From Bostrychus sinensis (Eukaryota; Chordata; Actinopteri; Gobiiformes; Eleotridae): a stretch of DNA of 64,000 nucleotides. Under the pieces are notes generated by a model. The model ran no database searches. It was given only the letters and a program-made list of their open reading frames with translations, and had not been told where the DNA came from. The stretch covers positions 5,667,673 to 5,731,672 of the forward strand of contig CM036245.1 of NCBI GenBank assembly GCA_020698575.1. Direction: 5' to 3'. Below are positions 24,380 to 36,700 of this stretch, piece by piece (the stretch's first letter is position 1; every line of letters begins with the position of its first letter). Made by a program: the position numbers and the translations under genes.

Positions 24380-27300
24380 CTGGAAGGACGAGGACCAGAG
24401 GAGGAGCAGAGTTAGCTGCAGATTCGAGTTTTTATTTTGTGTAAAGAGCTAATCTGGTCTCTGGACACGAGTGGATGGATGAAATTTATAAAGAAAAACT
24501 TTCCTTTAACCCTCATCCAACCAAACCTGACCCCAGGCCCATATTTTTTTTGTCATAACTCAGAGATGCTTTATTTTATCGTTCTGATTTTTTATGACTT
24601 TGTTGTCTTCAACTTCATACAGTTGTTTTGGGTTCATGATGAAATTTGAGTTTTTTATAAACACAAACTTATCGAGGTCACTAATGACCAAGTCAAAGCT
24701 ACCTATGTTCACTAAGTATTTTTATCACTTTAATTAGTTTTTCTTTTACAAAACAATAATATTTCATGTGAAAACACTAGAGCGAGGTTAGGGGCACACT
24801 CTCTGTCATGTTTAAGTTTGTCCAGGTTTACTGAGGCCCTCAGGAGCCCACTGTCCACACACAGCAGAGAGGATCCTGTGGTCACATACGACCTCACTCT
24901 GGCCTCTGACTGAGCCACAAAACTGTTCTTTAAAGTAAAAATATTTATAAGAATCACTAAAAACTAATGCCTGACAGAGTCTGAACTGAACCATAACCAG
25001 GTCTGAAGTCCCCCAGGTCCTGCTCTGGTCCTACACCAGACCAGAACCACACTACTGGAGCGCCCTCTACAGGAGCCACACGCAACAGAGCACATGCAGC
25101 CTGTGCTCACTTCCACTCCGCTCTCTGAGAAGTCACACTCGCAGCTGAACGGAGTTTGATCACAGCTTTCAGACCACGCCCCTCGCTCGGACAGAACCAG
25201 GAACGCCCCTTTACTGTGGGCACGCAATTGTTACAAATTTTATATAAAATCAGCAGTGAACATGTGATCGAGGACAAAGGCAAATAATGGGTGTTTTATT
25301 ATTATTATTATTTATTATTGATCCGCCTGGGCTCATCTCACAGTTTACAGGTGAATAATGTGCTGTGTCAAATGCAGCAAACTTACGCTGAAGGTTTTTC
25401 CAGAACCAAGAAAGTTATATTTGGGCTAAGTAACGTTTGCTGTTTAATTCATAAATGTATTCATGACAGTGTTAAATATCTAGGTTCACACGTTTGGCTC
25501 CAGTATGAACGCGGAACTGAACTTGTGCGGAGCGTTTCGGAGAGCCCTTATGATACGTTGTTTTGTTTGTGGGGTACAAGGTGACTCCTCTGTGTGTAAA
25601 ACATGGGAAGTGGAGTTTTATTTTCCTGTTAGACTTCATCTGTCACAGATAAAGTTTTGTGTACCCACATCTTTCAGTGCATCCGGATGTGTGATAGTTT
25701 TGTGTTGACTCATTGCAGAAACGTGTGTGGGTAGCAACTGCATGACAATAGACTTTTTTACAGACTGCTGTCTTTTCTGCTGCCTTTAATTCAATTTGAT
25801 TTGAATTTGATGGTAATGTGGCATAAAAGAGGAGGACTGCAAAATTACTGAGGGACTTTTTAAACATTTTTATTTAGTCACAACACATGTTCTTTTAAGG
25901 CTCTGGTGGAAAATGATTCTTCAGTGTAAATCTCTGTCAGATGGAAGACCACAGCGTTATTGTGATATATTTAGATTATTGTGATACAGATATTGCGTTT
26001 GCTGATATTGCGATAATTTTGTGATATATTGTGCAGCCCTGTGCTCTGTGGGAAAAATCCTGTCTGGGGGGATTTTTCCGCTGCAGTTCCACAGAGCAGC
26101 CACAAATCAAACTGGCATCAGGGGAGAGGTCTTATTATTTGGGATGTAATGATATCCAAATCTCACAGTACGATATTATCATGATATTAGCCTCACGATA
26201 CGATATTTATTGCGATATTGTGGGGAGACTTACGGTATTGTGGAAATACTCAAAATAACAACATATATTATATAAAAATGCTCTGCCAAGCCCTTGGTGC
26301 AATAATTATTGTCATATTTCATGTTTTATCTGCTCTGAAGTGTGACAGATAACTAAGTTTTCATCTGGACCACATAAACAAAAAGCTTTAAACAGGTGCC
26401 ATGAGCAATGACCATATAAGGAACTTCCCCTTCATATACGTCAAAGGAGACGAGGTTCTTGTAAACAAAGAGTAGTTTCTCAGACATCACTGATCTGGGG
26501 TCAGCACAGGGGCAGGCAAGTGTTCACTGTTTGCTTTTATCCACAAACTCCTGCTCACAGCCGCCCTCTGCTGGACACTGGAGTTAGTTTATAGTTTTCA
26601 GTGCGAGTCCACTGTAGTCCGCTCCTCGAGCACACGGCCGCGTATGGACGTAAAAAGTTTATTTAGTAACTTTTAGTGTATTATTTACTAACCTTTTGAA
26701 TCCTCAGCCTTAAGTCTTGATATTCGCTGATTTATCCTGCTAAAGATACTGAAAACACCTGGTTCCTCCTCAAAGTTGGAGGCTGCGCACATGCTCAGGA
26801 GCAAAGGATCATGGTCTATGTAGTTCTCTCTGCTTTTTATCACGCTGCTACAACAAAACTGTATTTTCGTTTGGGGAGAATACTGTTTGATACTGTAACG
26901 AGACCACTACAACAACAACTATACATCAGCATCATACAAAAACTTTAAGGAAGCAAACTGCTTTTTTCCTCTGTTTAGGTTCAAAAGAGCACAACACAGC
27001 TGCCCTCTGCTGGTCTCTTCACCTGTTACTTTATGGCAGTGGTAATTATTAAAAACATTTTCTTTTAGTCAGATAATGTTTTTAAAGGCTGTTCTAGAGG
27101 ACACTGTGCTGTATAAAAGAAAATAAAAGTTTTCTGAGTTGACGGACCTTTCAGGAAAGCGTAGGCAGCAATGGGGAAGAAGGGGAGTTGAACCAGCGCC
27201 TCACAGAAAATAAAGGACTTGAACCACTCAGGAGGGTCCAGAACCATGGGGTCTTTGAACTCTGCGGCGTACCATCTCAGGACGTCCTGCAGCTGCAACA

Positions 27301-30300
27301 GAGAGGACAGTGGAGAAGGTAAAAGGTGAGAAATAATGATGCCATAAAACAATGGCTGGGCTATTTTCCTTGGTTTAGACCTAATTTAGTCCAGAGTTAG
27401 AGTCATTTTAGTCCGTTACAATGTACAGTTGGAAAGCCAAGCAGGTCATGGTTTAGGACTTGGCTTAGACCTGGATCTGTCCTGATTTAGTCCTGTTTTA
27501 GACTTGGCTTAGACCTGGATTTGTCTGGACTTAGTCGTGGTTTAGTCTTGTTGTAGTCCTGGTTTTTTATTGGTTTACTCTCATGTTAGATCTGATTTAG
27601 ACTTTTTTAAATCCTGGATTTGTGCTGATTTAGTTCCATGTCAGACCTGGTTTAGACCTGATTTGGTCCAGTTTAGTCGCGTGTTAGAACTGGTTAGACC
27701 TGAGTTAGTCCTGGTTTACATCTGATTTGGTCCAAGTTTAGTCTGGTTTTAGACTTGGTTTAGACCAAAATTTGACTGGATTTAGTCCTGGTTTAGTCTT
27801 GTTTTAATCCTGGTTTAGACCTGATTTAATCCTGGTTTAGTCTTGTTTTAATCCTGGTTTAGACCTGATTTAATCCTGGTTTAGACCTGATTTAACCCTG
27901 GTTTAACCCTGGTTTAGTCTTGTTTTAATCCTGGTTTAGTCTTGTTTTAATCCTGGTTTAGACCTGATTTGGTCATGGGTTAGGGTTAGGTTTACACCTG
28001 GTGTTAGACCTGAATTTATTCGGCATTAATCCTGATTTAGTCCTCCTGTGTTAGTCCTGTGTTAGTCCTGTGTTAGTCCTGTGTTAGTCCTGTGTTAGTC
28101 CTGTGTTAGTCCTGTGTTAAGTCCTGGTTTAGTCCTGTGCTAGTCCTGGTTTAGTTCTGGTTAAGTCCTGGTTTAGTCCTGTGTTAGTCCTGGTTTAGTC
28201 CTGTGCTAGTCCTGGTTTAGTTCTGGTTAAGTCCTGGTTTAGTCCTGTGTTAAGTCCTGGTTTAGTCCTGTGCTAGTCCTGGTTTAGTTCTGGTTAAGTC
28301 CTGGTTTAGTCCTGTGTTAGTCCTGGTTTAGTCCTGTGCTAGTCCTGGTTTAGTTCTGGTTAAGTCCTGGTTTAGTCCTGTGTTAGTCCTGGTTTAGTCC
28401 TGTGTTAAGTCCTGGTTTAGTCCTGTGCTAGTCCTGGTTTAGTTCTGGTTAAGTCCTGGTTTAGTCCTGTGCTAGTCCTGGTTTAGTCATGTGTTAAGTC
28501 CTGGTTAAGTCCTGCGCTAGTCCTGGTTTAGTCCTGGTTTAGTCCTGTGCTAGTCCTGGTTTAGTCCTGGTTAAGTCCTGGTTTAGTCCTGGTTAAGTCC
28601 TGTGCTAGTCCTGGTTTAGTCCTGGTTTAGTCCTGGTTAAGTCCTGGTTAAGTCCTGTGTTAGTCCTGTGTTAGTCCTGGTTTAGTCCTGGTTTAGTCCT
28701 GTGTTAGTCCTGTGTTAGTCCTGGTTTAGTCCTGGTTAAGTCCTGTGTTAGTCCTGTGTTAGTCCTGTGTTAGTCCTGTGTTAGTCCTGTGTTAGTCCTG
28801 TGTTAAGTCCTGGTTTAGTCCTGGTTTAGTCCTGTGCTAGTCCTGGTTTAGTTCTGGTTAAGTCCTGGTTTAGTCCTGTGTTAGTCCTGGTTTAGTCCTG
28901 TGCTAGTCCTGGTTAAGTCCTGGTTTAGTCCTGTGTTAAGTCCTGGTTTAGTCCTGTGCTAGTCCTGGTTTAGTTCTGGTTAAGTCCTGGTTTAGTCCTG
29001 TGTTAGTCCTGGTTTAGTCCTGTGCTAGTCCTGGTTTAGTTCTGGTTAAGTCCTGGTTTAGTCCTGTGTTAGTCCTGGTTTAGTCCTGTGTTAAGTCCTG
29101 GTTTAGTCCTGTGCTAGTCCTGGTTTAGTTCTGGTTAAGTCCTGGTTTAGTCCTGTGCTAGTCCTGGTTTAGTCCTGGTTTAGTCCTGGTTTAGTCCTGG
29201 TTTAGTCCTGTGCTAGTCCTGGTTTAGTCCTGGTTAAGTCCTGGTTTAGTCCTGGTTAAGTCCTGTGCTAGTCCTGGTTTAGTCCTGGTTTAGTCCTGGT
29301 TAAGTCCTGGTTAAGTCCTGTGTTAGTCCTGTGTTAGTCCTGGTTTAGTCCTGGTTTAGTCCTGTGTTAGTCCTGTGTTAGTCCTGGTTTAGTCCTGGTT
29401 AAGTCCTGTGTTAGTCCTGTGTTAGTCCTGTGTTAGTCCTGTGTTAGTCCTGGTTTAGTCCTGGTTAAGTCCTGGTTAAGTCCTGGTTTAGTCCTGGTTA
29501 AGTCCTGTGCTAGTCCTGGTTTAGTCCTGGTTTAGTCCTGGTTAAGTCCTGGTTAAGTCCTGTGTTAGTCCTGGTTAAGTCCTGGTTTAGTCCTGTGTTA
29601 GTCCTGGTTTAGTCCTGTGTTAGTCCTGTGTTAGTCCTGGTTTAGTCCTGGTTTAGTCCTGTGTTAGTCCTGGTTTAGTCCTGGTTTAGTCCTGTGTTAG
29701 TCCTGTGTTAGTCCTGGTTTAGTCCTGGTTTAGTCCTGTGTTAGTCCTGTGTTAGTCCTGGTTTAGTCCTGGTTTAGTCCTGGTTTAGTCCTGGTTAAGT
29801 CCTGGTTTAGTCCTGGTTAAGTCCTGGTTTAGTCCTGGTTAAGTCCTGTGTTAGTCCTGTGTTAGTCCTGGTTTAGTCCTGGTTTAGTCCTGGTTAAGTC
29901 CTGGTTTAGTCCTGGTTAAGTCCTGGTTTAGTCCTGGTTAAGTCCTGTGTTAGTCCTGTGTTAGTCCTGGTTTAGTCCTGGTTTAGTCCTGTGTTAGTCC
30001 TGTGTTAGTCCTGGTTTAGTCCTGGTTAAGTCCTGTGTTAGTCCTGTGTTAGTCCTGTGTTAGTCCTGTGTTAGTCCTGGTTTAGTCCTGGTTAAGTCCT
30101 GGTTAAGTCCTGGTTTAGTCCTGGTTAAGTCCTGTGCTAGTCCTGGTTTAGTCCTGGTTTAGTCCTGGTTAAGTCCTGGTTAAGTCCTGTGTTAGTCCTG
30201 GTTAAGTCCTGGTTTAGTCCTGTGTTAGTCCTGGTTTAGTCCTGTGTTAGTCCTGTGTTAGTCCTGGTTTAGTCCTGGTTTAGTCCTGTGTTAGTCCTGG

Positions 30301-31028
30301 TTTAGTCCTGGTTTAGTCCTGTGTTAGTCCTGTGTTAGTCCTGGTTTAGTCCTGGTTTAGTCCTGTGTTAGTCCTGTGTTAGTCCTGGTTTAGTCCTGGT
30401 TTAGTCCTGGTTTAGTCCTGGTTAAGTCCTGGTTTAGTCCTGGTTAAGTCCTGGTTTAGTCCTGGTTAAGTCCTGTGTTAGTCCTGTGTTAGTCCTGGTT
30501 TAGTCCTGGTTTAGTCCTGGTTAAGTCCTGGTTTAGTCCTGGTTAAGTCCTGGTTTAGTCCTGGTTAAGTCCTGTGTTAGTCCTGTGTTAGTCCTGGTTT
30601 AGTCCTGGTTTAGTCCTGTGTTAGTCCTGTGTTAGTCCTGTGTTAGTCCTGTGTTAGTCCTGGTTTAGTCCTGGTTTAGTCCTGGTTTAGATCTAGTCTC
30701 ATAAAGCGTTGTCCTTGCGTGGAACCATGGCGCCATCTGCTGGTCTCCTGAAGCTCCTGCAGCCAAACTTTCCCCGCTGCAGGAACAGACTTCACTGAAA
30801 CCAACTTTGATTGTCACTTTTATAAATCCTTCTGCTCCTCTCTGTTCTAAAAACGACTTCACCTCCCTCAGAGACAGATAAGAGACTCCAAAAAACCCAT
30901 TTTAGACTTCTTACCTGCTGAGGATACACGTGCGCAGGCAGCAGCGCTTGCAGATCTATCAGTACCGTAATGGGGATATGAGAGGCGAAATACAGGAAAA
31001 AGATGATTTCTAATACGCGCAGAAACAT
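24105..31028 (-). CDS. tmem97: tmem97, sigma-2 receptor (complete, 3 exons, 177 aa)
   Basis: Four-helix ER and lysosomal membrane protein of the EXPERA family. It is the sigma-2 receptor, which binds sterols and NPC1 and affects cholesterol handling. Exons are 31028-30915, 27292-27148 and 24379-24105 (phases 0, then 1), totalling 178 codons including TGA; human TMEM97 has 176 aa. Recognisable stretches are SHIPITVLIDLQALLP, RWYAAEFKDP, WFKSFIFCE, QLPFFPIAAYAFLK, RWIRTPAIVYSAH and SIYAPYLLVPLLLLLTML. The acidic ligand-site residues Asp29, Asp56 and Glu73 of human correspond to D25, D52 and E69 here; the N-terminus is four residues shorter. The tail ends KKRK, fitting a KKXX ER-retrieval signal. 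Intron 1 is almost wholly minisatellite. A poly(A) signal (AATAAA on the minus strand) lies at 24020-24015. Confidence 0.95.
24380..25854. other. tmem97 intron 2, first part
   Basis: No exon or clear repeat beyond a short (TTA)n near 25293-25316. Confidence 0.4.
25855..26040 (+). mobile_element. hAT family A copy, 5'-truncated
   Basis: Begins within the family at CTTTTTAAACATTTTTATTT and runs to the usual end ATTGTGCAGCCCT. Confidence 0.7.
26130..26260 (+). mobile_element. hAT-like remnant (GGGATGTAATGATATCC)
   Basis: Left end of the fish type TAGGGATGTAACGATA followed by CGATAT-rich sequence; no right end seen. 26260-27147 shows no recognised feature apart from a short block (26960-27060) resembling 41100-41200. 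Confidence 0.35.
27148..27292 (-). CDS. tmem97: tmem97 coding exon 2 (residues 39-86 plus one base)
   Basis: It starts LQDVLRWY after acceptor TGTTGCAG; this acceptor, rather than a second AG six bases later, keeps the human spacing between YP and KWYA. It ends AFLK-G at a GTCCGT donor. D52 and E69 are here. Confidence 0.92.
27372..30692 (+). repeat. 3.3 kb 11-bp minisatellite filling tmem97 intron 1
   Basis: Loose at 27372-28030, then tight to 30692. Units are GGTTTAGTCCT, GTGTTAGTCCT, GTGCTAGTCCT and GGTTAAGTCCT, in blocks duplicated at larger distances: the block around AGTCCTGTGCTAG at 29501 recurs at 30128, an offset of 627 = 57 x 11. Confidence 0.97.
30915..31028 (-). CDS. tmem97: tmem97 coding exon 1 (residues 1-38)
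   Basis: ATG at 31028 to YPQQ, then donor GTAAGAAG. It encodes the first membrane helix and the SHIPIT...DLQ motif with D25. The ATG follows a run of A (good context at -3). Longer upstream in-frame sequence exists but does not resemble the family. Confidence 0.93.
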
Positions 31029-31200
31029 TTTTGAGAAAGTCCTGAGTTTGGAGTTGGAGACAGAGCCAGGTCCGAAGTGCAGGGAGAGTCTGAGGTGTGG
31101 CGTATAAACGCGTGTTAGTCCAAGGAGGAAGCCCATTGGCTCCTGAGAAATACGAGGTGTAAGTGAAAGCACCATCCAGGGCAAAAGACAAGCGTGAGGC
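31029..31200 (-). promoter_or_regulatory. tmem97: tmem97 5' UTR and proximal promoter
   Basis: Immediately upstream of the start codon. A CCAAT box (GAGCCAATGGG on the minus strand) lies at about 31132-31142. No TATA box is evident. The transcription start is not resolvable. Confidence 0.4.
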
Positions 31201-31788
31201 GTTCAGGGAAATACGGGAGCTTCAAGGTATGCTCTCTACCTTCAGAAGTGAGGGAGTCAAGTTATATTTAAAAGAGCAGCAATGTTTGTATTTTCCTGCT
31301 TGCATTTTTGTATTTTATTTAGATTTTTTTTTACATATATATATAAAAATTGCACACTATTTTACTCCCACATATTTTATATATATTTTATATTTATTTT
31401 TTATTTTTTGTTTAATCAAGAGCTTCTGTCCACTCTTCTAAGTCTGAGTCTAATAAATGACCAGAAAAAACCCAAACATTTTTCAAATGTTTTTAAATAT
31501 TAAAAATATGTCTTTATTTTCTGAAATAAAATGATGCATGAACTCATTTTGTGTGTCTCCTTTTCCTTTTTAAGAACTGCTTTTAACCCTAGAACACGAT
31601 TTGTTGGAGTTATTTTGTTGCCTGTTAGTATTTAGTTTACTTATTTTCTAATTAATATGTGCTTATTCTTTGTTATTTACATTGTTTATGTTTCATTTGT
31701 TTAGTTGCCCTATTTTTTTAAACAAAAAAATAGGAAAGTAGAGAATATAAAACAGTATAAAAATGAAATCATATATACAGTAACTTAT
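31201..31788. other. tmem97-styk1 intergenic, AT-rich
   Basis: No gene, array or paired transposon ends recognised. Confidence 0.4.
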
Positions 31789-33116
31789 CAGGGAAGCCCC
31801 AAAGTCTTAAAAGTATTAAAAAGGTATTAAATTTGATGTGGTTAAAATCAAGACCTTAAAGTATTAAATCTTAAATTTTCAAAAGTTTTTTCAGTGTTGT
31901 TGGTAACATAAGGATCAGTGAATGCTTTGTGATGAATTTAGACTCCCTTTGTTAAATGAGATGTTTGTCCAAAAACCTGAGAAGTTCTGGAGCTCTGATG
32001 ATGAGAAGATAATGGTTGTTTCATTTGAATGTGTATAAATTGGGTAAATTTGTTTGTAAAGCCTGGAGAAAACGGCAGTTGTGAAATTGTTTGGATCGTA
32101 TATTTTTGTGTGTATATATCGTGCCTACTGTCTTTTGTTTAGCTGATGGTGTTTTATAAGCCCAAGTAAAGGGCTGGGCATGTTAGAAAGCAAAACACAA
32201 AAATAAATTCATTCATTCGTTCATTAATATGCTTGCAAATATTGACTTTGATCAAATTAATCACACAGATCATTGTGCAGTGAGACGTATTCATGCTTGT
32301 CCTTGTCAGAAACATACTGAAGATTTTAAAAATAACCCTTCAAAACTACTGAAGCGTATTGCGTTCACCTGAAAAAAAAGTTTCTGTTTTAATGAGCAAA
32401 GTTAGTTCAGTTTTTATGAGAAAAGTTCTGTTTTTATGAGAAATGTTTTGATTTTATGAGTAAAGTTAATTCTGTTTTTATGAGAGAAAAAATCCTGTTT
32501 TTAGGAGTAAAATAATTTTCTGTTTTTACGAGAAAGGTTTTGACATGAATTTACTTTTGTCATAAAAACCCAAGTTATTTATACTCATAAAAACAGAACT
32601 TTTCTCATAAAAACAGAACTTTTCTCATAAAAACAGAACTAACTTTGCTCATTAAAACAGAAACTTTTTTTTTTCAGGTGAATGCAATACGCTTCCGTAC
32701 AAAACTATTAATAAAGAAGTATAATATCTTATTTATGGGTTTAAATTTTTATATAAATGGTTTAAAAAAGTCTTTAATCTCACGCTCAAATGTGCCTTTA
32801 GTTTGTAAGTTTGTTTTTTTACAGGTCTGCTGTATTTGTGCTGCATAATGTTGCAAAAACATCATCACAATACATTTACTGAAGAAAATGTATCAGTGAA
32901 ATGTATGATTCAGTTCAGATTTTTTAATGCAGAACTTTTATTTCCTCTGTGTTAGGCTTTTAAAATAAAACACTTAAGTGTCAGAGTAGTACAAATATTT
33001 AATTTTATTTATTCATACAAATTATTATTCTTTTGGCATTAAATATTGTTTGATGTGGCATTAAAAAGTCTTAAAAAGCTCTTAAATTTCACAAGATAAA
33101 ACCTGGAGCTACCCTG
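31789..33116. mobile_element. hAT-like element (CAGGGAAGCCCC ends) carrying a foldback insertion
   Basis: Left CAGGGAAGCCCCAAAGTCTT and TATTAAAAAGGTATTAAATT; right complement reads CAGGGTAGCTCCAGG and GCATTAAAAAGTCTT inverted. Target duplication not clear. The foldback element at 32347-32699 lies inside. Confidence 0.5.
32347..32699. mobile_element. foldback element, copy 2 (short form)
   Basis: Six-base duplication CAAAAC (32341-32346, 32700-32705). Ends TACTGAAGCGTATTGCGTTC and its near complement, with the same poly(A), TTAATGAGCAAAG and TCTGTTTTTATGAGAAAAGT blocks as copy 1 but only a few units and most of the unique core missing. Confidence 0.8.
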
Positions 33117-33629
33117 TTTATACATTCAAAAATTAAAATAAATAACTACACAGTTAATCAGTTTACAGCATGAATTGTGCATTTCCACAACCATCTAGAT
33201 GCTTGTTTAATAAGTTATAAATACTGGTATGAAGAAGAAATCATATTTAAGCTTTGGAATAAAATAATTATTGTTATCACACAACTAAAATGTTTTACCA
33301 TAAAAAGAATAATAATAAAAAAAAAGATATAGTTGTTCTTTAAAGACATTGTTTTGGGAATCTTCAAATATGTTCAGATGCCTTCTATTAAATCTTTTAA
33401 ATATACAATAAATAGACCTGAATTACTGAAAAAACTGCAAAAATATACTGTGCTTGTACAAAAAAATTGGATTCAACTGCATCATGGACCATATTCCTCA
33501 CAGTGGGCATTGTTGCATCTGTATAATATAATATTTCAATAAAAAATAAATATAGCTTAGCATTGATACTCTTCACTAAGCCCAAAACGATCTGTCAAAA
33601 TAGAAAATAAAAATAGCTTTTTGTGCTGC

Positions 33630-33740
33630 TCAGATGCTGGTTTCGTTGAGTGTGGGGCTCGTCGGCTGAAGGCAGTTTGTTCCCTGATACTCGGGCTCTT
33701 CTTTAGAAATGATCCCAGGACTCTCAACATCAACGTAGTC
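33630..33740 (-). CDS. styk1: STYK1-like coding exon 11 (C-terminal tail and stop)
   Basis: Acceptor GATTTAG, then 36 codons beginning DYVDVESPG and ending LNETSI, TGA at 33632-33630. The exon keeps frame. Its two tyrosines (Y410 in YVDV, Y426 in EYQG) are possible phosphorylation sites. Confidence 0.75.
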   Translation of the reverse strand, partial: DYVDVESPGIISKEEPEYQGTNCLQPTSPTLNETSI

Positions 33741-36700
33741 CTAAATCATACAAATAAAATACAGCCAGAGAAATGCGCTGTTATAACTCCTGTTCCTAAA
33801 GTTAAAAATACAGTATTTGAAAGGTTTTGTTCTGGTACCGCGTCGTTCTCCATGATGTTCTCCAGCATCCGGACGATGTCGGTGAAGCACGGTCTCAGAG
33901 TGTAGGGCTCCAGCCAACAGTCCCTCATCACATGGAGACTGGGAATGGGAAATATAAGATTAAACTCAGCAATATATCACTGTTCTTCTCATATTCAGTA
34001 TACAGTATATTCCACCTGATGCCCTTCCTCTGTGTGAACATAGGTCCCCTATTCTGGAAATTAAACAGACTTTTCCTCTCTTTTAACCATGTTCTAATGT
34101 TGTCTCCTCCTCAAAAACAGACCTGGAGTAGTATTATGTTTGAGTAATCCTGTATGCTGAGGCACTGCCCTTCTCCAGAGCTGAAAACGCTCGGTCTCAC
34201 AGCTCTACATAGACACATGAAACCAGGAAGGGCTCCTGCGCGTTTCTAAAGCCCATACACCGTCAGTCAGCTCATTTATCTATCTGTTAGCATCATGTCG
34301 CTAACAGCCATGCTAAATAGCCATTTTTTACTCTGTCCATTCCCCCACTGTTGCCAGCAGGGGGCGACAGACACCTAATCCAAGCATTCTCTGCAAAGTC
34401 ACAGTAACAGCTCCCCAACAGAAGAATTTTCCACACATATACCGTATTTTCCGCACTATAAGGCGCATCGGATTATAAGGCGCACTTTCAGTGAATGGCC
34501 TATTTTAAAACTGTTTTCATATATAGGGCACACCGCATTATAAGGCGCATAGAATAAAAGCTGTAAAAAACTGTAAAAAGCTGTAAAAACTGTAGTGGCT
34601 GGGGTTGCGTTATGCATCCACTAGATGGCGCTGCGCTAAAGGGAATAAAATCAATAAAACAGTCAGATAAGTCAATCAAACTTTATTAATAGAATCAAAA
34701 CCAGCGTTCTTACAACTCCGTTCACTCCCAAAACAAGTTAGTGCATTCACAATACGGTAGCGTACGTACAGGTAGCTCTTATTTGCGCCGCCCTCGTTGA
34801 AAACAATGTATTTTCAACTCCATTTGTCACAGTTCAAAGCTACATGAACAGCGTTCGAGCGCTCAGTTTTCTGTCCCCTCAATGTCGCAACTCTTCTACT
34901 GAGATGGAGCAAAGGCCACGCCTCCTTGTTCTTTTGTGGCAGGATCCATAAACACGCCTATGGCACACATGAACAACTGGGACTGCAATTCCCCTTTCCG
35001 TTTTTACCGCTGTCACTTCGGCGACGCCCCCTGAATACGGTAGCCATAATTAACCAACACTGATCCATATATAAGGCGCATCGGATTATAAGGCGCACTG
35101 TCGGTTTTTGAGAAAATTAAAGGCTTTTAGGTGCGCCTTATAGTGCGGAAAATACGGTACATAATTTTAAGTAAAAAAATTTGAAAAATTAATGCAAAGG
35201 AGTCCAATATTATTTCACAAAGCCTGACAAATGGGAGCTTTAAATAGAAACAGAAGTAAAAAGTCGTGTGTGACTCACATCTCCGGGCGACACCCCTCTG
35301 GGTTGGGGTTCTTGTGTCCGATGCAGATGTGGTACACCACTGACTCTGAGGTCTGCAGGTGAGGGTACGGCAGAGTTCCTACAGTAACACAAACAATCCC
35401 AGTGTTCGGATGTAACACAGTAGTTATTCATCTGGATTATCTCAGTTAGACCTGTCATTAACTTCACACGCTAATGCCAAATATGGTCACAGACTGTAAC
35501 CATTAGCTACTGGGAGGAGGTAGATCAGGTTGGTGGCTCAATTCCTGGTCTCCCCAGTTCATACTGACATAACACTTGTGTCTTTGGGCATGGAACATGG
35601 ATCATAATTTTGGAATCTGGATCTCTATTTTTGAATATGAATTTTAATTTTGTAAGATGGATCGACTTTTTAGAATATGGATCATAATTTTGGAATGTGA
35701 ATCAGGATTTTGGAATATAGTTGATTCACATGATTTACGAAAATGATAATCATTTTGGGATATGGATCATTATTTTGGAATATGAATTATAATTTTGTAA
35801 TATGGATCAACATTTTGGAATATGGATCATAATTTTTGAATAAAGATAATCATTTTGGAATATGGATCAGTATTTTGCAATAAGGATCCTTTTTGGGAAT
35901 TTGGTTTATATTTTGGAATGTGGATCACGTTTTTTGGAAATGGACTATGATTGTTGAATATGGATTATGATTTTGAAATATGTTTTTTTTTTGGAAATTT
36001 GGATTATAATTTAGGAATAAGGAGCATTATTTTGGAATTTGGATCATAAAGTTGGAATATGGATCATGATTTTTGAATATGGATCATGATTTTTGAATAT
36101 GGATCATGATTTTGGAATATGGATCTTTTTTGGGAATTTGGATTATAATTTAGGAATAAGGAGCATTATTTTGGAATATGATTCATGATTTTTGAAAATG
36201 GATCATGATTTTTGAAAATGGATCATGATTTTTGAATATAAACCAGTATTTTGGAATATAGACCATCATTTTGGTATAGGGATCATAATTTTGGAATATT
36301 CATATCAAAAAATGTCTGGATTAATTTGCTATAGGAGCTCAGTTCCTCCTGCAACATTCATTTATGTTTAGTGGCTTGGATTTGTTCAGAGAAACAGTGA
36401 CTTCTGAGAGAGTGTGGTATGGCTCACTGGCTTTGGCCGTAACTTATAAACTTATTAAAATATTATAGGACAAACGTATTTCTCTTGCAGCTCACCGAAC
36501 GTCTGCATCTCCCACAGCACGATACCAAAGGCCCACACGTCTCCTTTGAAGCTGTAGTAGTTGTTCTTGAAGTACTCGGGCGGGTACCAGCGCAGGGGCA
36601 CTCGCTGCTGTGGGAGGGACGCACAACGGAAAATACACGTCACCAGTTTATTCTTAAACTCAAGCAGCCAGCCCACACCAAACCTGTTTCTATGTAATGC

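Noticed and set aside
24081..24452. 123-aa plus-strand ORF
   Set aside because: Shadow of tmem97 exon 3 on the opposite strand.
27281..27286. Alternative acceptor for tmem97 exon 2 (start at DVLRWY)
   Set aside because: It would remove two residues relative to the family spacing between YP and the WYA motif; the upstream AG fits the human length.
27960..27990. Telomere-like GGTTAGGGTTAGG
   Set aside because: Only two TTAGGG-like units inside the GGTTTAG minisatellite; chance variants, not an interstitial telomere.
27372..30692. CRISPR-like or regulatory repeat array
   Set aside because: Direct 11-base units with no spacers in a vertebrate intron; a minisatellite.
33746..33838. Read-through C-terminus after STYK1-like exon 10 (VPEQNLSNT...)
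   Set aside because: A good donor at GCG|GTACCA and an in-frame acceptor and exon at 33740-33630 give a more protein-like tail; kept only as a possible alternative form.
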